DNA of 64,000 bases from Leptospira sp. WS4.C2 (lineage in GTDB: Bacteria > Spirochaetota > Leptospiria > Leptospirales > Leptospiraceae), in assembly GCF_040833985.1 (NCBI RefSeq), contig NZ_CP162139.1, positions 1,756,001-1,820,000 on the forward strand, written 5' to 3'. A program made the position numbers and the translations under genes. Positions 10,195 through 17,796 of the stretch are shown here, one piece after another. Position 1 is the first letter of the stretch. Each line of letters begins with the position of its first letter. The notes beneath the pieces are model-generated. The model made no database searches, was not told the origin of the DNA, and was given only the letters and a program-made list of their open reading frames with translations.

Positions 10195-11661
10195 TCAAAA
10201 AGTTGTTAAGGCAAAGTCTTTGTAATCAGGCGTTTTCATTTCCTTCTCCCAACGACTCCAAGTATAAGGCCACATAGCAGGATCTCCATCTGGATCCAAA
10301 TACCAACTTTGACAACCACCGAGCCAGACTGTGTTTCCCATTCCTGCTTTGAGATAAGCTGCAAATTGTTTTAATGCCTCTTCTGTGGTTTCAATTTCGT
10401 CAAATTTCTTTTTTCTCCAATCATGGATCACTTTCATGACGTATTTAGTTTGTATTTCACTCATGGCAATGACAGAGAAATTTCCAATTGGAGTATTGGG
10501 ACCGAGCATCAATACAAAATTAGGAAAATGCGGAATGAATAAAGATCTGTAAGCTTGGACTTTCTTTTTCCAAACGGAGTCAATGCTAATTCCATCTTTC
10601 CCTGTTAGGTTCATAGGCCTCATAAAGTTGAAGGGATGAAATCCAGTCGCAAGGATTAATACATCTAGTTCGTGCAGTGTTCCATCTTTAGTGACAACTC
10701 CTTTCTCAGTAATTTTCTCGATCCCTTCTGTCACCAAATCTGCATTAGGTTTTTGTATGGCATCATAGAAGGTTGAGTTTACAATCACTCGTTTGCAACC
10801 CACCCGGTAGTTCGGTGTTAGTTTTGCACGTAAAATTGGATCCTTAACAGAAATTCGGAGATTCCGTTTACAAAGAAAACTCATAAGCATATGAGGAATT
10901 TTTTTTCCAATCACTGCTTTGGAGAAAGTTTGTTCAACGGCAAAGGTGTACCATTTGTGGAATCGTTTTAGAATATTAGGTTCCTTCCTCCATTTTTTTT
11001 TGTCTTCTTCAGTATAGTTGGTATCAGGAACTTTTACAATCCATTGAGGAGTTCTCTGAAACACAGACACTTTTTCCCCTACTTTGATCATTTCAGGAAT
11101 TACTTGAGCAGCCGTGGACCCTGTGCCAATGATACCAATTCGTTTTCCTTTTAATTCTACTGAATGATCCCATTCAGCAGTATGAAAACATTTGCCTTGG
11201 AAAGATTCAAGGCCGGGGATATTCGGCCTTGCAGGATGATGCAAAATTCCGGTTGCAGAAATTAAAAAATCAGAAACGAAAGTCTTCCCTTGGCTGGTTT
11301 TGGTGGTCCACTTTCCATTGTTATAGGATGCTTCGTTTACTGCTTCATTGAAATGAATTTTAGGAGTCACTTTGTATTTATCGCTGACCTTCTTGAAGTA
11401 GGCTTGGATTTCATCCCCATGGGCAAAACGATGGCTCCATTCTGGATTTGGCTCAAAACTATAAGTATACATATGAGCAGGAATGTCACAAGCAACACCC
11501 GGATAGGTGTTTTCTCTCCAAGTGCCCCCTAAGTCATTTTTTTTCTCTAGTATGGTAATGTCCGTGATTCCGGCTTTTTCTAATTCAATCGCTAGTAGGA
11601 TGCCAGTCATCCCGGCACCTATGACCACAACGGAAGGATTTCTAAGAAGTGATGTTGTCAT
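10195..11661 (-). CDS. Flavin-containing (Baeyer-Villiger type) monooxygenase
   Basis: A 488-residue FAD/NADPH enzyme of the flavoprotein monooxygenase class, which inserts oxygen into ketones or other carbonyl substrates. An N-terminal FAD site is present (VIGAGMTGI, residues ~13-21). GGTWRENTYPGVACD matches the family block after it. The sequence FQGKCFHTAEWD fits the Baeyer-Villiger fingerprint FxGxxxHxxxW(P/D), and a second dinucleotide site IGIIGTGSTAAQ binds NADPH. LILATGFHPF is the ATG-containing motif near the C-terminal part. The substrate is not predictable. It is transcribed alone, divergently from the ArsR/SRPBCC pair, and ends at the hairpin at 10133-10158. Confidence 0.85.
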   Translation of the reverse strand: MTTSLLRNPSVVVIGAGMTGILLAIELEKAGITDITILEKKNDLGGTWRENTYPGVACDIPAHMYTYSFEPNPEWSHRFAHGDEIQAYFKKVSDKYKVTPKIHFNEAVNEASYNNGKWTTKTSQGKTFVSDFLISATGILHHPARPNIPGLESFQGKCFHTAEWDHSVELKGKRIGIIGTGSTAAQVIPEMIKVGEKVSVFQRTPQWIVKVPDTNYTEEDKKKWRKEPNILKRFHKWYTFAVEQTFSKAVIGKKIPHMLMSFLCKRNLRISVKDPILRAKLTPNYRVGCKRVIVNSTFYDAIQKPNADLVTEGIEKITEKGVVTKDGTLHELDVLILATGFHPFNFMRPMNLTGKDGISIDSVWKKKVQAYRSLFIPHFPNFVLMLGPNTPIGNFSVIAMSEIQTKYVMKVIHDWRKKKFDEIETTEEALKQFAAYLKAGMGNTVWLGGCQSWYLDPDGDPAMWPYTWSRWEKEMKTPDYKDFALTTF

Positions 11662-12029
11662 CTGTTTCCTCGTTTAGTATTTTGTCCGAACCTTGTTATA
11701 AGAACATTGTTCCGTAATTCGCAACTGACAGAGAATGACACCAGTTTGGGATTTGTTTGCAATAAAAAAAACATATGTGTGATAAAAAAGGAAATTTGAT
11801 TTTTAAAATTAGAATCATAGTGATTCTAAAAATGACCCAATTGAACAGTGGCTGGTTTGGTTCATAGGGTGACACGGATCTTCCTTTCAACGGAAAGTCT
11901 CGGTTTGCATTTATTTTTCATTTTATTCCTCGTTTCTTTGCAATATCTTCCAACTCACTTTTTTCAAAAGATTTGTTTTTACTATATTTAAGTATTGACT
12001 TAATTAAGTAATATATTAATTAATGGCTT
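11662..12029. other. Divergent intergenic region between monooxygenase and ArsR genes
   Basis: A 368-base gap without a credible gene. It must carry the promoters of both flanking divergent genes. The half nearest the ArsR gene is extremely A+T-rich and contains the palindrome and promoter-like elements listed separately. I see no RNA gene or further coding signal in the rest. Confidence 0.6.
11995..12023 (+). promoter_or_regulatory. Promoter/operator candidate for the ArsR-SRPBCC pair
   Basis: TTGACT (11995-12000) is followed after 16 bases by TAATTA (12017-12022), a plausible -35/-10 pair. The perfect 12-base palindrome ACTTAATTAAGT (11998-12009) overlaps the -35 box, and a second TTAATTAA lies at 12016-12023. 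ArsR-family repressors usually bind such A+T-rich palindromes in their own promoters, so autoregulation is likely but inferred. The -10 box ends seven bases before the ATG at 12030, leaving room for little or no leader. Confidence 0.45.
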
Positions 12030-12359
12030 ATGAATGCTTTTGCTGCTTTAGCAGATGATACGAGAAGGGATATTGTGAGACTCGTGGCAAAAAACGGGGA
12101 ACTGACCTCCACGGAAATCAGCCAAAATTTCCCAATGAGTCCTCCTGCAATTTCGCAACATTTGAAAGTGCTAAAAGAAGCAAATGTCCTTCAGATGAAA
12201 AAGGATGCGCAGAAACGGATTTATAGTCTGAACCAATCAGGAATGAAGGAAATGGAAGATTGGATGATTGAAATCAGAAATCTATGGACCAAACGTTTAG
12301 ACAAACTGGATCGATATGTAATGAAACTAAAAATGGAGAGATCCCATGATAAAAAATAA
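12030..12359 (+). CDS. ArsR-family winged-helix transcriptional regulator
   Basis: A 109-residue winged-helix DNA-binding protein. [25 protein letters not shown] and the recognition-helix region [19 protein letters not shown] are classic ArsR-family features, and KRIYSLN forms the wing. The ELCVCDL-type metal site is absent, so it is probably not a metal sensor but belongs to the subgroup paired with SRPBCC/AHSA1 proteins. Its end overlaps the start of such a gene by 14 bases, a very common arrangement. There is no Shine-Dalgarno sequence before the ATG, and the promoter candidate suggests a very short leader. The ligand, if any, is unknown. Confidence 0.88.
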   Translation: MNAFAALADDTRRDIVRLVAKNGELTSTEISQNFPMSPPAISQHLKVLKEANVLQMKKDAQKRIYSLNQSGMKEMEDWMIEIRNLWTKRLDKLDRYVMKLKMERSHDKK

Positions 12360-12837
12360 TACAGAGACAGTTATGGCGAATAACAAGGTGACTTATAAAA
12401 GATATTTTGACGTATCAGCTGACTTACTTTTTGAAGTCTGGTCGCAAGGGGAACACCTTACGGAATGGTGGGGTCCCGATGGCTTTACATTAACCATCAA
12501 TAGTTTGGATTTTTCGAATGGTGGAATCTGGGATTTTGTAATGCATGGTCCCGACGGGCATAACTACAAAAACAAAATTCAATTTATAGAGATCAAAAAA
12601 CCGTTTTCCATTACCTATAAACATATTGGCGATGGAGAGGGCGACGAGGATGTCGACTTCCAATCACGAATTGTATTTGAAGGAGCAGGGGAAGGAACTC
12701 ATCTCATCATGGAACAAATTTTTTCAAGTAAGGCTGAACTGGAACGAGTGAACGCAAAGTATGGTGCCATCGAAGGTGGAAAACAACACATCGGGAATTT
12801 GGCAACGTATTTGGATAAAATTTTAAAGACAAACTGA
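12346..12837 (+). CDS. SRPBCC/AHSA1-domain protein
   Basis: A 163-residue protein of the START-like SRPBCC fold, with the AHSA1/CalC signature [26 protein letters not shown] at the N terminus and a C-terminal helix ([17 protein letters not shown]). These proteins bind hydrophobic ligands in a deep cavity, and the AHSA1-like members next to ArsR regulators have no settled function. The start at 12346 is favoured over an internal ATG at 12373 because GGAGAG lies a few bases upstream. It overlaps the ArsR gene by 14 bases and will be co-translated with it. No terminator with a T-run follows; an inverted repeat at 12892-12942 lies downstream. Confidence 0.87.
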   Translation: MIKNNTETVMANNKVTYKRYFDVSADLLFEVWSQGEHLTEWWGPDGFTLTINSLDFSNGGIWDFVMHGPDGHNYKNKIQFIEIKKPFSITYKHIGDGEGDEDVDFQSRIVFEGAGEGTHLIMEQIFSSKAELERVNAKYGAIEGGKQHIGNLATYLDKILKTN

Positions 12838-12891
12838 AAGACGAAGTAGTTGACCTGAATTAAAAAATATATTTTGAATAGTCTCGGTTTT

Positions 12892-12942
12892 CCAAATCAT
12901 TGATAAAGCTGGTGCTCAAAGATAATTCTATCAATGGTTTGG
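12892..12942. repeat. Imperfect inverted repeat
   Basis: CCAAATCATTGATA (12892-12905) and TATCAATGGTTTGG (12929-12942) are inverted copies with one mismatch in 14 positions, separated by 23 bases. It follows the SRPBCC gene by 55 bases. There is no T-run on either side, so it is not a standard terminator; a protein-binding site or the remnant of a mobile element's ends is possible. Confidence 0.5.
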
Positions 12943-12971
12943 TGATTGACGCCACTTGATTCTCCTTAGTG

Positions 12972-12992
12972 TCTCTTTTACCGGCAAAGAGA
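12972..12992. repeat. Short perfect hairpin
   Basis: TCTCTTT (12972-12978) and AAAGAGA (12986-12992) pair perfectly around a seven-base loop. It lies just upstream of a doubtful reading frame that starts at 13003. Function not known; no T-run follows. Confidence 0.4.
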
Positions 12993-13259
12993 ATTCAATC
13001 TCATGATCGAGCGGTTAATCTCAAGTAATGCGGTGCAGGTATTTGTATTTACTCAAGCAATGGATGTTTTGCAAGGAGGTGATTTCCGCAAACTTCGAAA
13101 AATAGATTTTGGTTATTTTTTGCCATTCTTGGAAATATTTTTGAGCGACAATAGTTGGTTAGTGTTCAATATTTCCAAAAATGTCGAAAACACTAGGGAA
13201 AAGCCTAAGGGGGTTGGTTCTGAGATTTTCCCAATACTTTCTCACTGCTTTTGGCACCA

Positions 13260-14582
13260 ATGGAGAATCATAAAATAAAAGTGTTTCTGAAATCTAAGAC
13301 TAGCTTATTTCTAAGTGCTTTGCTGATTTTTCTCAGTTTGTGCGATTGTTCTCCCTTGGAATTGGGGAATCCTTGTGACCCTGCAAGTAAAACATATTGG
13401 GAAATCTTATTTTTAAAAGAAACTCTACGAGACAGTACGCCGTATTGCGGAGGTGTAACCAATAAAACTGCTGTTATATTCACTAATTTCCAGAGTGCTG
13501 ACATTGTCATTGGCCAGCCCGATTTTGAGACTAAAAACTCTGTTTTGTCGGGAGCAAGTTTGAACCAACCGGGACCAGTTACGGTCAGTGGTAATCAATT
13601 GTATATATCCGATTCTAGAAACCATCGTATTTTGGGTTATCATCAGATTCCTAGTTTGAATGGTGCTACTGCAGATTTTGTGATCGGACAAACGGATTTT
13701 ATTTCTACCTTTGTTGCAATTCCCCCAACGGCTACATCTTTTAGATACCTTTGGAACGTTGCTTCCTCCAATGACAAATTATTTGTCGCTGACACCACTA
13801 ACAACCGTCATTTGATATATAACTCGTTACCCACCTCAAACGTAGCAGCTGATGTTGTGTTAGGTGTTTCTGGTCTTACAACGATCGGCGGTGGCACCTG
13901 TTCGAGCACGGATTTGTCCGGAAGCGAGGGAGTTTCCACAGCCAATGGTAAATTATTTGTCGCTGATGAAGGACATCATCGCGTTTTGATTTGGAATACA
14001 ATCCCCACTTCTAATCATACTCCGGCCGACGTTGTACTTGGCCAGGCTGATTTCACCTCGTGCAATCCCAACCGAGGAGGCCCCACGCCAACCGCAAGCT
14101 CTCTTTCAACTCCCGGTGGGGTTTGGTCAGATGGGACCAGATTATTTGTTGCGGATTCATTTAACGGAAGAGTGTTGGTCTGGAATACGATTCCTACGAC
14201 TAACGGCCAACCGGCGGATCTGGTTTTGGGTCAGTCCTCTATGGAGAGTGCAGTCTCCACCGCATCGGGCGGTGGTTTCCAGGTAGGTGGCGTTTATAAT
14301 GTTTTTTCTAACGGAGTGCAGTTGGTTATAGGTGACGCATACAACCATCGGGTTTTAATCTGGGATTCAATTCCTACTATAAACGGACAGGCTGCAGACA
14401 AAGTTTTGGGTCAAAGTAATTTTACGAACAATACTGCAAATGACGATGGCCAGACCGGAGTTGCTGGAGTTAACCCAACAGCCAGAACCCTTTCAAATCC
14501 ATTTGGAGTCTATATGGTCGGCAAACAATTGTTTGTAAGTGATTTTGATAATAACCGTATTCTCATATTCAAGGGAAAATAA
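13260..14582 (+). CDS. NHL-repeat lipoprotein
   Basis: The product (~440 residues) begins with a basic N terminus and a hydrophobic segment ending in LSLCDC, a spirochaetal-type lipobox, so it is probably a surface or periplasmic lipoprotein. The mature part has six repeats of about 55-65 residues, each with a variant of ADxVLGQxxF (for example ADIVIGQPDF, ADVVLGQADF, ADKVLGQSNF) and intervening LFVADxxNxRxLIW segments. This is an NHL-type beta-propeller, used for protein or carbohydrate binding. The third repeat is degenerate (VVLGVSGL). ATG at 13260 is preferred over TTG at 13251, but neither has a good ribosome site. It is flanked by non-coding, repeat-rich DNA on both sides, typical of an accessory locus. 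Confidence 0.75.
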   Translation: MENHKIKVFLKSKTSLFLSALLIFLSLCDCSPLELGNPCDPASKTYWEILFLKETLRDSTPYCGGVTNKTAVIFTNFQSADIVIGQPDFETKNSVLSGASLNQPGPVTVSGNQLYISDSRNHRILGYHQIPSLNGATADFVIGQTDFISTFVAIPPTATSFRYLWNVASSNDKLFVADTTNNRHLIYNSLPTSNVAADVVLGVSGLTTIGGGTCSSTDLSGSEGVSTANGKLFVADEGHHRVLIWNTIPTSNHTPADVVLGQADFTSCNPNRGGPTPTASSLSTPGGVWSDGTRLFVADSFNGRVLVWNTIPTTNGQPADLVLGQSSMESAVSTASGGGFQVGGVYNVFSNGVQLVIGDAYNHRVLIWDSIPTINGQAADKVLGQSNFTNNTANDDGQTGVAGVNPTARTLSNPFGVYMVGKQLFVSDFDNNRILIFKGK

Positions 14583-14919
14583 GGTCTACTTTCAAAGTCA
14601 TTTCTCTCCGAGTTTTTTTCGGGAAAGCCAAACTTGCGAAGATACTTTGATTGGACTGGCAGCTTTGGCAAAAGCTCTTCAAAAAAACATTAAGAGATAG
14701 AATTTTAATTCGAATGCGTTTCCTTTTGGAGCACTATTTTGATTTCAGATTCTATCTACTATGATGCAACGGCGAGAGTTTCGAGTAGATTATTACGTGA
14801 TGCAGTGAGTTACTCGACTTGATCCAAAATAATAGCACTCAAACGTAGAATTGTTTCTTCAAAACCTTGGTATTCAAAGTTAACGAAGATTATCCTATCT
14901 TTTCGATTTTGTATCAAGT
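14583..14919. other. Intergenic region with possible gene remnant and left flank of transposase unit
   Basis: A 337-base gap. Its first part is open in one plus-strand frame that ends at the TAG at 14698-14700 and reads EDTLIGLAALAKALQKNIKR; this looks like a protein C terminus, but no start or upstream domain is visible, so it may be a gene fragment. From 14691 an 80-base segment matches the sequence upstream of the transposase gene (see repeat entry). TCGAGTA (14781-14787) and TACTCGA (14811-14817) form a short hairpin. GATCCAAAATAATAGCACTC at 14821 is a loose inverted match to the right-end motif. Confidence 0.5.
14691..14770 (+). repeat. Imperfect 80-base direct repeat, left copy
   Basis: Aligned without gaps against 16291-16370, I count about 61 of 80 identical positions. 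Conserved blocks include TTCGAAT, CTTTTG, TATTTTGATTT and ATGA-GCAA. The copies lie exactly 1600 bases apart, in the same orientation, on either side of the transposase gene. Similarity stops abruptly after 14770 and fades before 14691. Confidence 0.75.
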
Positions 14920-16251
14920 TTATTTTCGTTGCTCCCAAATTAATTTTGCTGCTCTTCTTAATTCTTCGAATTTTTGTTTTTCGAGAAATGGATTTGGATT
15001 TTTAAGATTATGATTTCTTTCTTTTGGACTCATTGTGTGAGTAATCATTTTCTTTCTACGCACTTTTACAATTTCATTGGGAGCACGGAGTGGGGCAGCC
15101 AAGTGAATCAATCGATTTTGACACTCATTGATTTTTCTTTTGAGATCTGCAGGATTTAAAGTCTCGTAGATAGCTTTTTCTTTTTGTTTGGTTTTCTTAT
15201 CTATTTCCTTTGATTCTATCAATCTTTGGAAAGGAGTTTTGGGATAATCATATTTCCTGATTGCCTTTGCCCCTTTTCTATGTTTTTCCAACAAAATCAT
15301 AATGGGTTGGAAGTAATTCACATACAAATTGAGATTATGATAAAGTTCCCTTAGAATTTCAGCATGTTCGGGTTTGTCATATCGCAAGTAACCTGTGTTC
15401 CTTCTTACAATGGTGTAATTCTTTTGCTCAATGTGAGGATTATCATTTTTTTTATACGCTCTTCCTCGGGTGAACTCTAGTTTGTATTTTTCTTTAAACG
15501 CAACAATAGTTTCATTTATGAACTCAGCGCCATTATCCGAATGAAATCCTTTCAATGGGAAAGGAAACGAGGATTTCATTTTAATAAATGCTTTAAGCAT
15601 TTGAAATTGTGTTTTATCTCTAACGAGAGTGCATGTGGTCCATCCAGTAGAAACATCTGTTGCATTTAAAGTCGATAAAAACCCTCCATAGGTATTACCA
15701 CCATTATGAGCAACCAGATCCACCTGAACAAAGCCTGGAACCGTATGATCCCATTCTGCGAATGTTTTAATTGGTATCTGATCGATTAGATAGTATTTTC
15801 CATGCCTTGTTGTTGAGGATCCTTTCCTGCCGAGTTTTCGTTTTGCATCCTTCAAGAGACGATCAATACTTGAGGCACTGATTCTCATGAGTTTCTCTTT
15901 CACTGAAAGTGGAAATTCAACCTCTTTAAATGATTCCAATTTGGAGATGATCTCAGGTAGGAAAGGTGCCAGTCTTTTCCCACAAATGTAATCCATGATG
16001 ACCCAAATCTTCTCGAGAGCCTTTTTAACGTCTTCACCATAAATAGTGGTTCGTCCAGATCGCTTTACGGACTTCGGTCTCTGTGGGTTGATTGCATATT
16101 GCCTGAGAACTCTTGTGGCATATGTCCGATTAAAACCAGACAAATAAACAAGTTCATCGACTAGATATGATTTTTGTTTTTTCGAGCTAAGGCTGTACTT
16201 CCTCGAGAGTATCTTAATGATTGCATGTCTTTCGTCCAAAGTAAGCTCCAT
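14920..16251 (-). CDS. DDE (rve integrase-core) transposase
   Basis: A 443-residue transposase. The N-terminal region has helix-turn-helix character (LVYLSGFNRTYATRVLRQY). The integrase core supplies the catalytic triad: Asp in FVQVDLVAHNG, Asp in GFHSDNGAEFIN and Glu in NPHIEQKN. The blocks TDVSTGWTTCTLV and FTRGRAYKKNDNPH are typical of a group of stand-alone integrase-core transposases that ISfinder files under unclassified (ISNCY-like) elements; this subgroup label is from memory and unverified. The frame is full length with an intact triad, so the protein may be active. There is no partner gene or frameshift signal. Confidence 0.85.
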   Translation of the reverse strand: MELTLDERHAIIKILSRKYSLSSKKQKSYLVDELVYLSGFNRTYATRVLRQYAINPQRPKSVKRSGRTTIYGEDVKKALEKIWVIMDYICGKRLAPFLPEIISKLESFKEVEFPLSVKEKLMRISASSIDRLLKDAKRKLGRKGSSTTRHGKYYLIDQIPIKTFAEWDHTVPGFVQVDLVAHNGGNTYGGFLSTLNATDVSTGWTTCTLVRDKTQFQMLKAFIKMKSSFPFPLKGFHSDNGAEFINETIVAFKEKYKLEFTRGRAYKKNDNPHIEQKNYTIVRRNTGYLRYDKPEHAEILRELYHNLNLYVNYFQPIMILLEKHRKGAKAIRKYDYPKTPFQRLIESKEIDKKTKQKEKAIYETLNPADLKRKINECQNRLIHLAAPLRAPNEIVKVRRKKMITHTMSPKERNHNLKNPNPFLEKQKFEELRRAAKLIWEQRK

Positions 16252-16290
16252 TTTGAACCTCCCTTTGAGTGTTTGTTTGCTTTACTTAAA

Positions 16291-16370
16291 GAAGAGGCAG
16301 AATGTTACTTCGAATACTTTTACTTTTGAAGCATTATTTTGATTTGGAATACTATTAATTATGAAGCAAT
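16291..16370 (+). repeat. Imperfect 80-base direct repeat, right copy
   Basis: The partner of 14691-14770 (about 76% identity, no gaps, offset exactly 1600 bases). It lies 40-120 bases upstream of the transposase start codon, where the promoter and the end of the element are expected. Confidence 0.75.
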
Positions 16371-16394
16371 ATGTTACTTCCCATAATTAGTATT
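16302..16394. repeat. Motif cluster and palindrome upstream of the transposase
   Basis: ATGTTACTTC occurs at 16302-16311 and 16371-16380. GAAGCA(T/A)TAT-like copies occur at 16328 and 16363. These are the same motif in opposite orientations (GAAGYAAYAT). The last two form the 18-base near-palindrome at 16363-16380, which sits inside a larger inverted repeat: AATACTATTAATTATG (16348-16363) against CATAATTAGTATT (16382-16394), with a three-base bulge. Such arrays usually serve as transposase or repressor binding sites. Confidence 0.55.
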
Positions 16395-16488
16395 ATGTCG
16401 CATTAGTGGTTCCAATTTGTGTATGGAAAGGCACATCGGTAACACTTTAGATCACTCACATGGGTTACACTTGTTTTCAAGACCTCTC

Positions 16489-17076
16489 TCATTTTTGAAA
16501 CATATTCTGGCTTTTATAGAAAGAAGGAAAATCTTTCAAAGATACAATCTGCTTTAAGCCTTCCTCCACGGCAGATTGGATGCTATTGGCTATTTTATCT
16601 TTTGACTCAGTATCTTCCGAGCTGAACGGAATGATTTTCGATGTGATTTGTTCAGAATGACCTAAAATGCGCTGTGGTTCGCCTGATGGGTTGACCACCA
16701 AAAATTCAACGATAGAAGCAAAGGTAGCATGATGGAACTTAGTCGTTCCTTCTTCGAATTCCAAGGATCTGTCTACTTGTACCTTACGTAATACAATGAC
16801 TCCGGGCTCCAGTGGCTCATTTGATTTTAGAGGCGATAAAGAACTTACAGAAAAAAAACGTGAGCTGGAATTGGAAAAGGATTGGAGCGCAAATTGTCCA
16901 ATGGAGATTTCCTGAGCGGGACCCACTTTTAATACTTTAGTTTCGAGCTCGAGTGCATATTGGAGACGTAGCGATTTTTCTGATCTTTCTTCCTGCGGAA
17001 GTTCCGTTTGAGAGGAAGAAACACAGTGAATCAGTAGAAAAAACAAAGTAAATACAAATCGGAATCCAAATTTCAT
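16489..17076 (-). CDS. Putative lipoprotein, unknown function
   Basis: A 195-residue protein with a clear lipoprotein signal: a basic start, a long hydrophobic run and the lipobox LIHC with Cys18. The mature part has the strand pattern EPGVIVLRKVQVDRSLEFEEGTTKFHHATF and the C-terminal helix IANSIQSAVEEGLKQIVSL. This resembles DUF-type periplasmic lipoproteins of the LptE or YajG style, but I cannot assign it. It lies next to the transposase unit on the same strand, but the ~240 bases between them are non-coding, so no link is implied. Membrane attachment is well supported; function is unknown. Confidence 0.68.
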   Translation of the reverse strand: MKFGFRFVFTLFFLLIHCVSSSQTELPQEERSEKSLRLQYALELETKVLKVGPAQEISIGQFALQSFSNSSSRFFSVSSLSPLKSNEPLEPGVIVLRKVQVDRSLEFEEGTTKFHHATFASIVEFLVVNPSGEPQRILGHSEQITSKIIPFSSEDTESKDKIANSIQSAVEEGLKQIVSLKDFPSFYKSQNMFQK

Positions 17077-17287
17077 AGTTAGACCTGATTATCAATGCCA
17101 CCAAACAACGAGTTTATTGCACCAGGTTTGTAAAAATCCCTAAAACTTGGAGAATGCAGGTTTTCCTTAAATTTAGAATCCTTTGAAAACGAGATGACTT
17201 TTTATCGTTTCTGTTCATGATTCAGAAAACTAGGGTGATCCTTAGAAAGTCCTAGAACAGAAATAAACTTATATGAAGGAAAATGGT

Positions 17288-17671
17288 ATGAAAATTGCGT
17301 ATACAATTGTTAGGATTTTGCTTGGAGCATTGTTCTTGTTTTCTTCCGTCGTGATCCTCTTTAATTTAGTGGAACAACCAGAAACGACTGGAAATTTAAA
17401 AATATTTAACGATGGAATCAAGGCTTCTGGGTATTTAATGACTCTGATTAAAGTGACAGAACTTGTGGTAGCCATTGCTTTCCTGACTGGCCGGTTCGTT
17501 CCTTTAGCTTCCATTGTCATTGCACCGGTCGCTATCAACATTTTTCTAGTCCACCTAACGATTGCACCAGAAGGATTGCCTGTTGGTATTTTTGTTGTTG
17601 TTGCTAACGCATTTATTGCCTATGTGAATTGGAATGTATACAAACCATTGTTTGTTCCTGTAAACAAATAG
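17288..17671 (+). CDS. DoxX-like membrane protein
   Basis: A protein of ~127 residues with four predicted transmembrane helices, of the DoxX/DoxD-like family: VRILLGALFLFSSVVILF at the N terminus, then LIKVTELVVAIAFLTGRFVPLASIVIAPVAINIFLVH and a last helix VGIFVVVANAFIAYVNW. The motif VxELxxAxxLxxGRFxPLAxxxxAPVxxNI is typical of the family. An in-frame ATG lies five codons earlier at 17273, but AAGGA at 17276-17280 sits seven bases before ATG 17288, so the later start is chosen. DoxX-like proteins have been tied to redox stress and quinone-linked processes, but most have no known function. It stands alone, convergent with the SulP gene. Confidence 0.78.
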   Translation: MKIAYTIVRILLGALFLFSSVVILFNLVEQPETTGNLKIFNDGIKASGYLMTLIKVTELVVAIAFLTGRFVPLASIVIAPVAINIFLVHLTIAPEGLPVGIFVVVANAFIAYVNWNVYKPLFVPVNK

Positions 17672-17752
17672 ATATTTGCTAACTGACTCAAGGCAACCGT
17701 CACTTTCGAGAGAACCACTGCATATTGTCTTGAGTTTTCGACTGATTTGATC

Positions 17753-17778
17753 GGGGAGTTAAATTGACCTAACTCCCC
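17753..17778. terminator. Hairpin between convergent genes
   Basis: GGGGAGTTA (17753-17761) pairs perfectly with TAACTCCCC (17770-17778) around an eight-base loop. It lies between the stops of the DoxX-like and SulP genes. A short pyrimidine-rich tail (TTCTTCCC) follows on the plus strand and none on the minus strand, so it may serve mainly the DoxX-like gene. Confidence 0.55.
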
Positions 17779-17796
17779 TTCTTCCCTACTCAAACC

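Larger units (their letters stand above)
12838..13259. other. Repeat-bearing intergenic region with a doubtful 91-residue frame
   Basis: About 420 bases with no convincing gene. It holds an imperfect inverted repeat (12892-12942), a short perfect hairpin (12972-12992) and, at 13073-13083, the sequence AAGGAGGTGAT, a near-perfect complement to the 16S rRNA 3' end that has no start codon at a useful distance. A frame at 13003-13278 (91 residues) has no recognisable domain and overlaps the next gene's signal peptide, so I do not call it. The region could be a decayed gene or an untranslated leader of the NHL-repeat gene. Confidence 0.5.
14722..16394 (-). mobile_element. Insertion-sequence-like unit with DDE transposase (ends not fixed)
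   Basis: A single DDE transposase gene flanked by non-coding, repeat-rich DNA. The ends are uncertain. On the right, a cluster of GAAGYAWYAT-type motifs and a long palindrome at 16348-16394 look like transposase binding sites. On the left there is an imperfect direct copy of the right flank and a weak inverted match near 14821. I could not find a convincing pair of terminal inverted repeats with a target-site duplication, so the stated borders are a working estimate. The element appears alone, with no passenger genes. Confidence 0.55.

Noticed and set aside
13073..13083. AAGGAGGTGAT, near-perfect anti-16S sequence
   Set aside because: There is no ATG, GTG or TTG at a usable distance, so I cannot call a gene from it.
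13003..13278. 91-residue frame upstream of the NHL lipoprotein gene
   Set aside because: It has no recognised domain, no ribosome site before its ATG and overlaps the next gene's start; base composition alone could give it.
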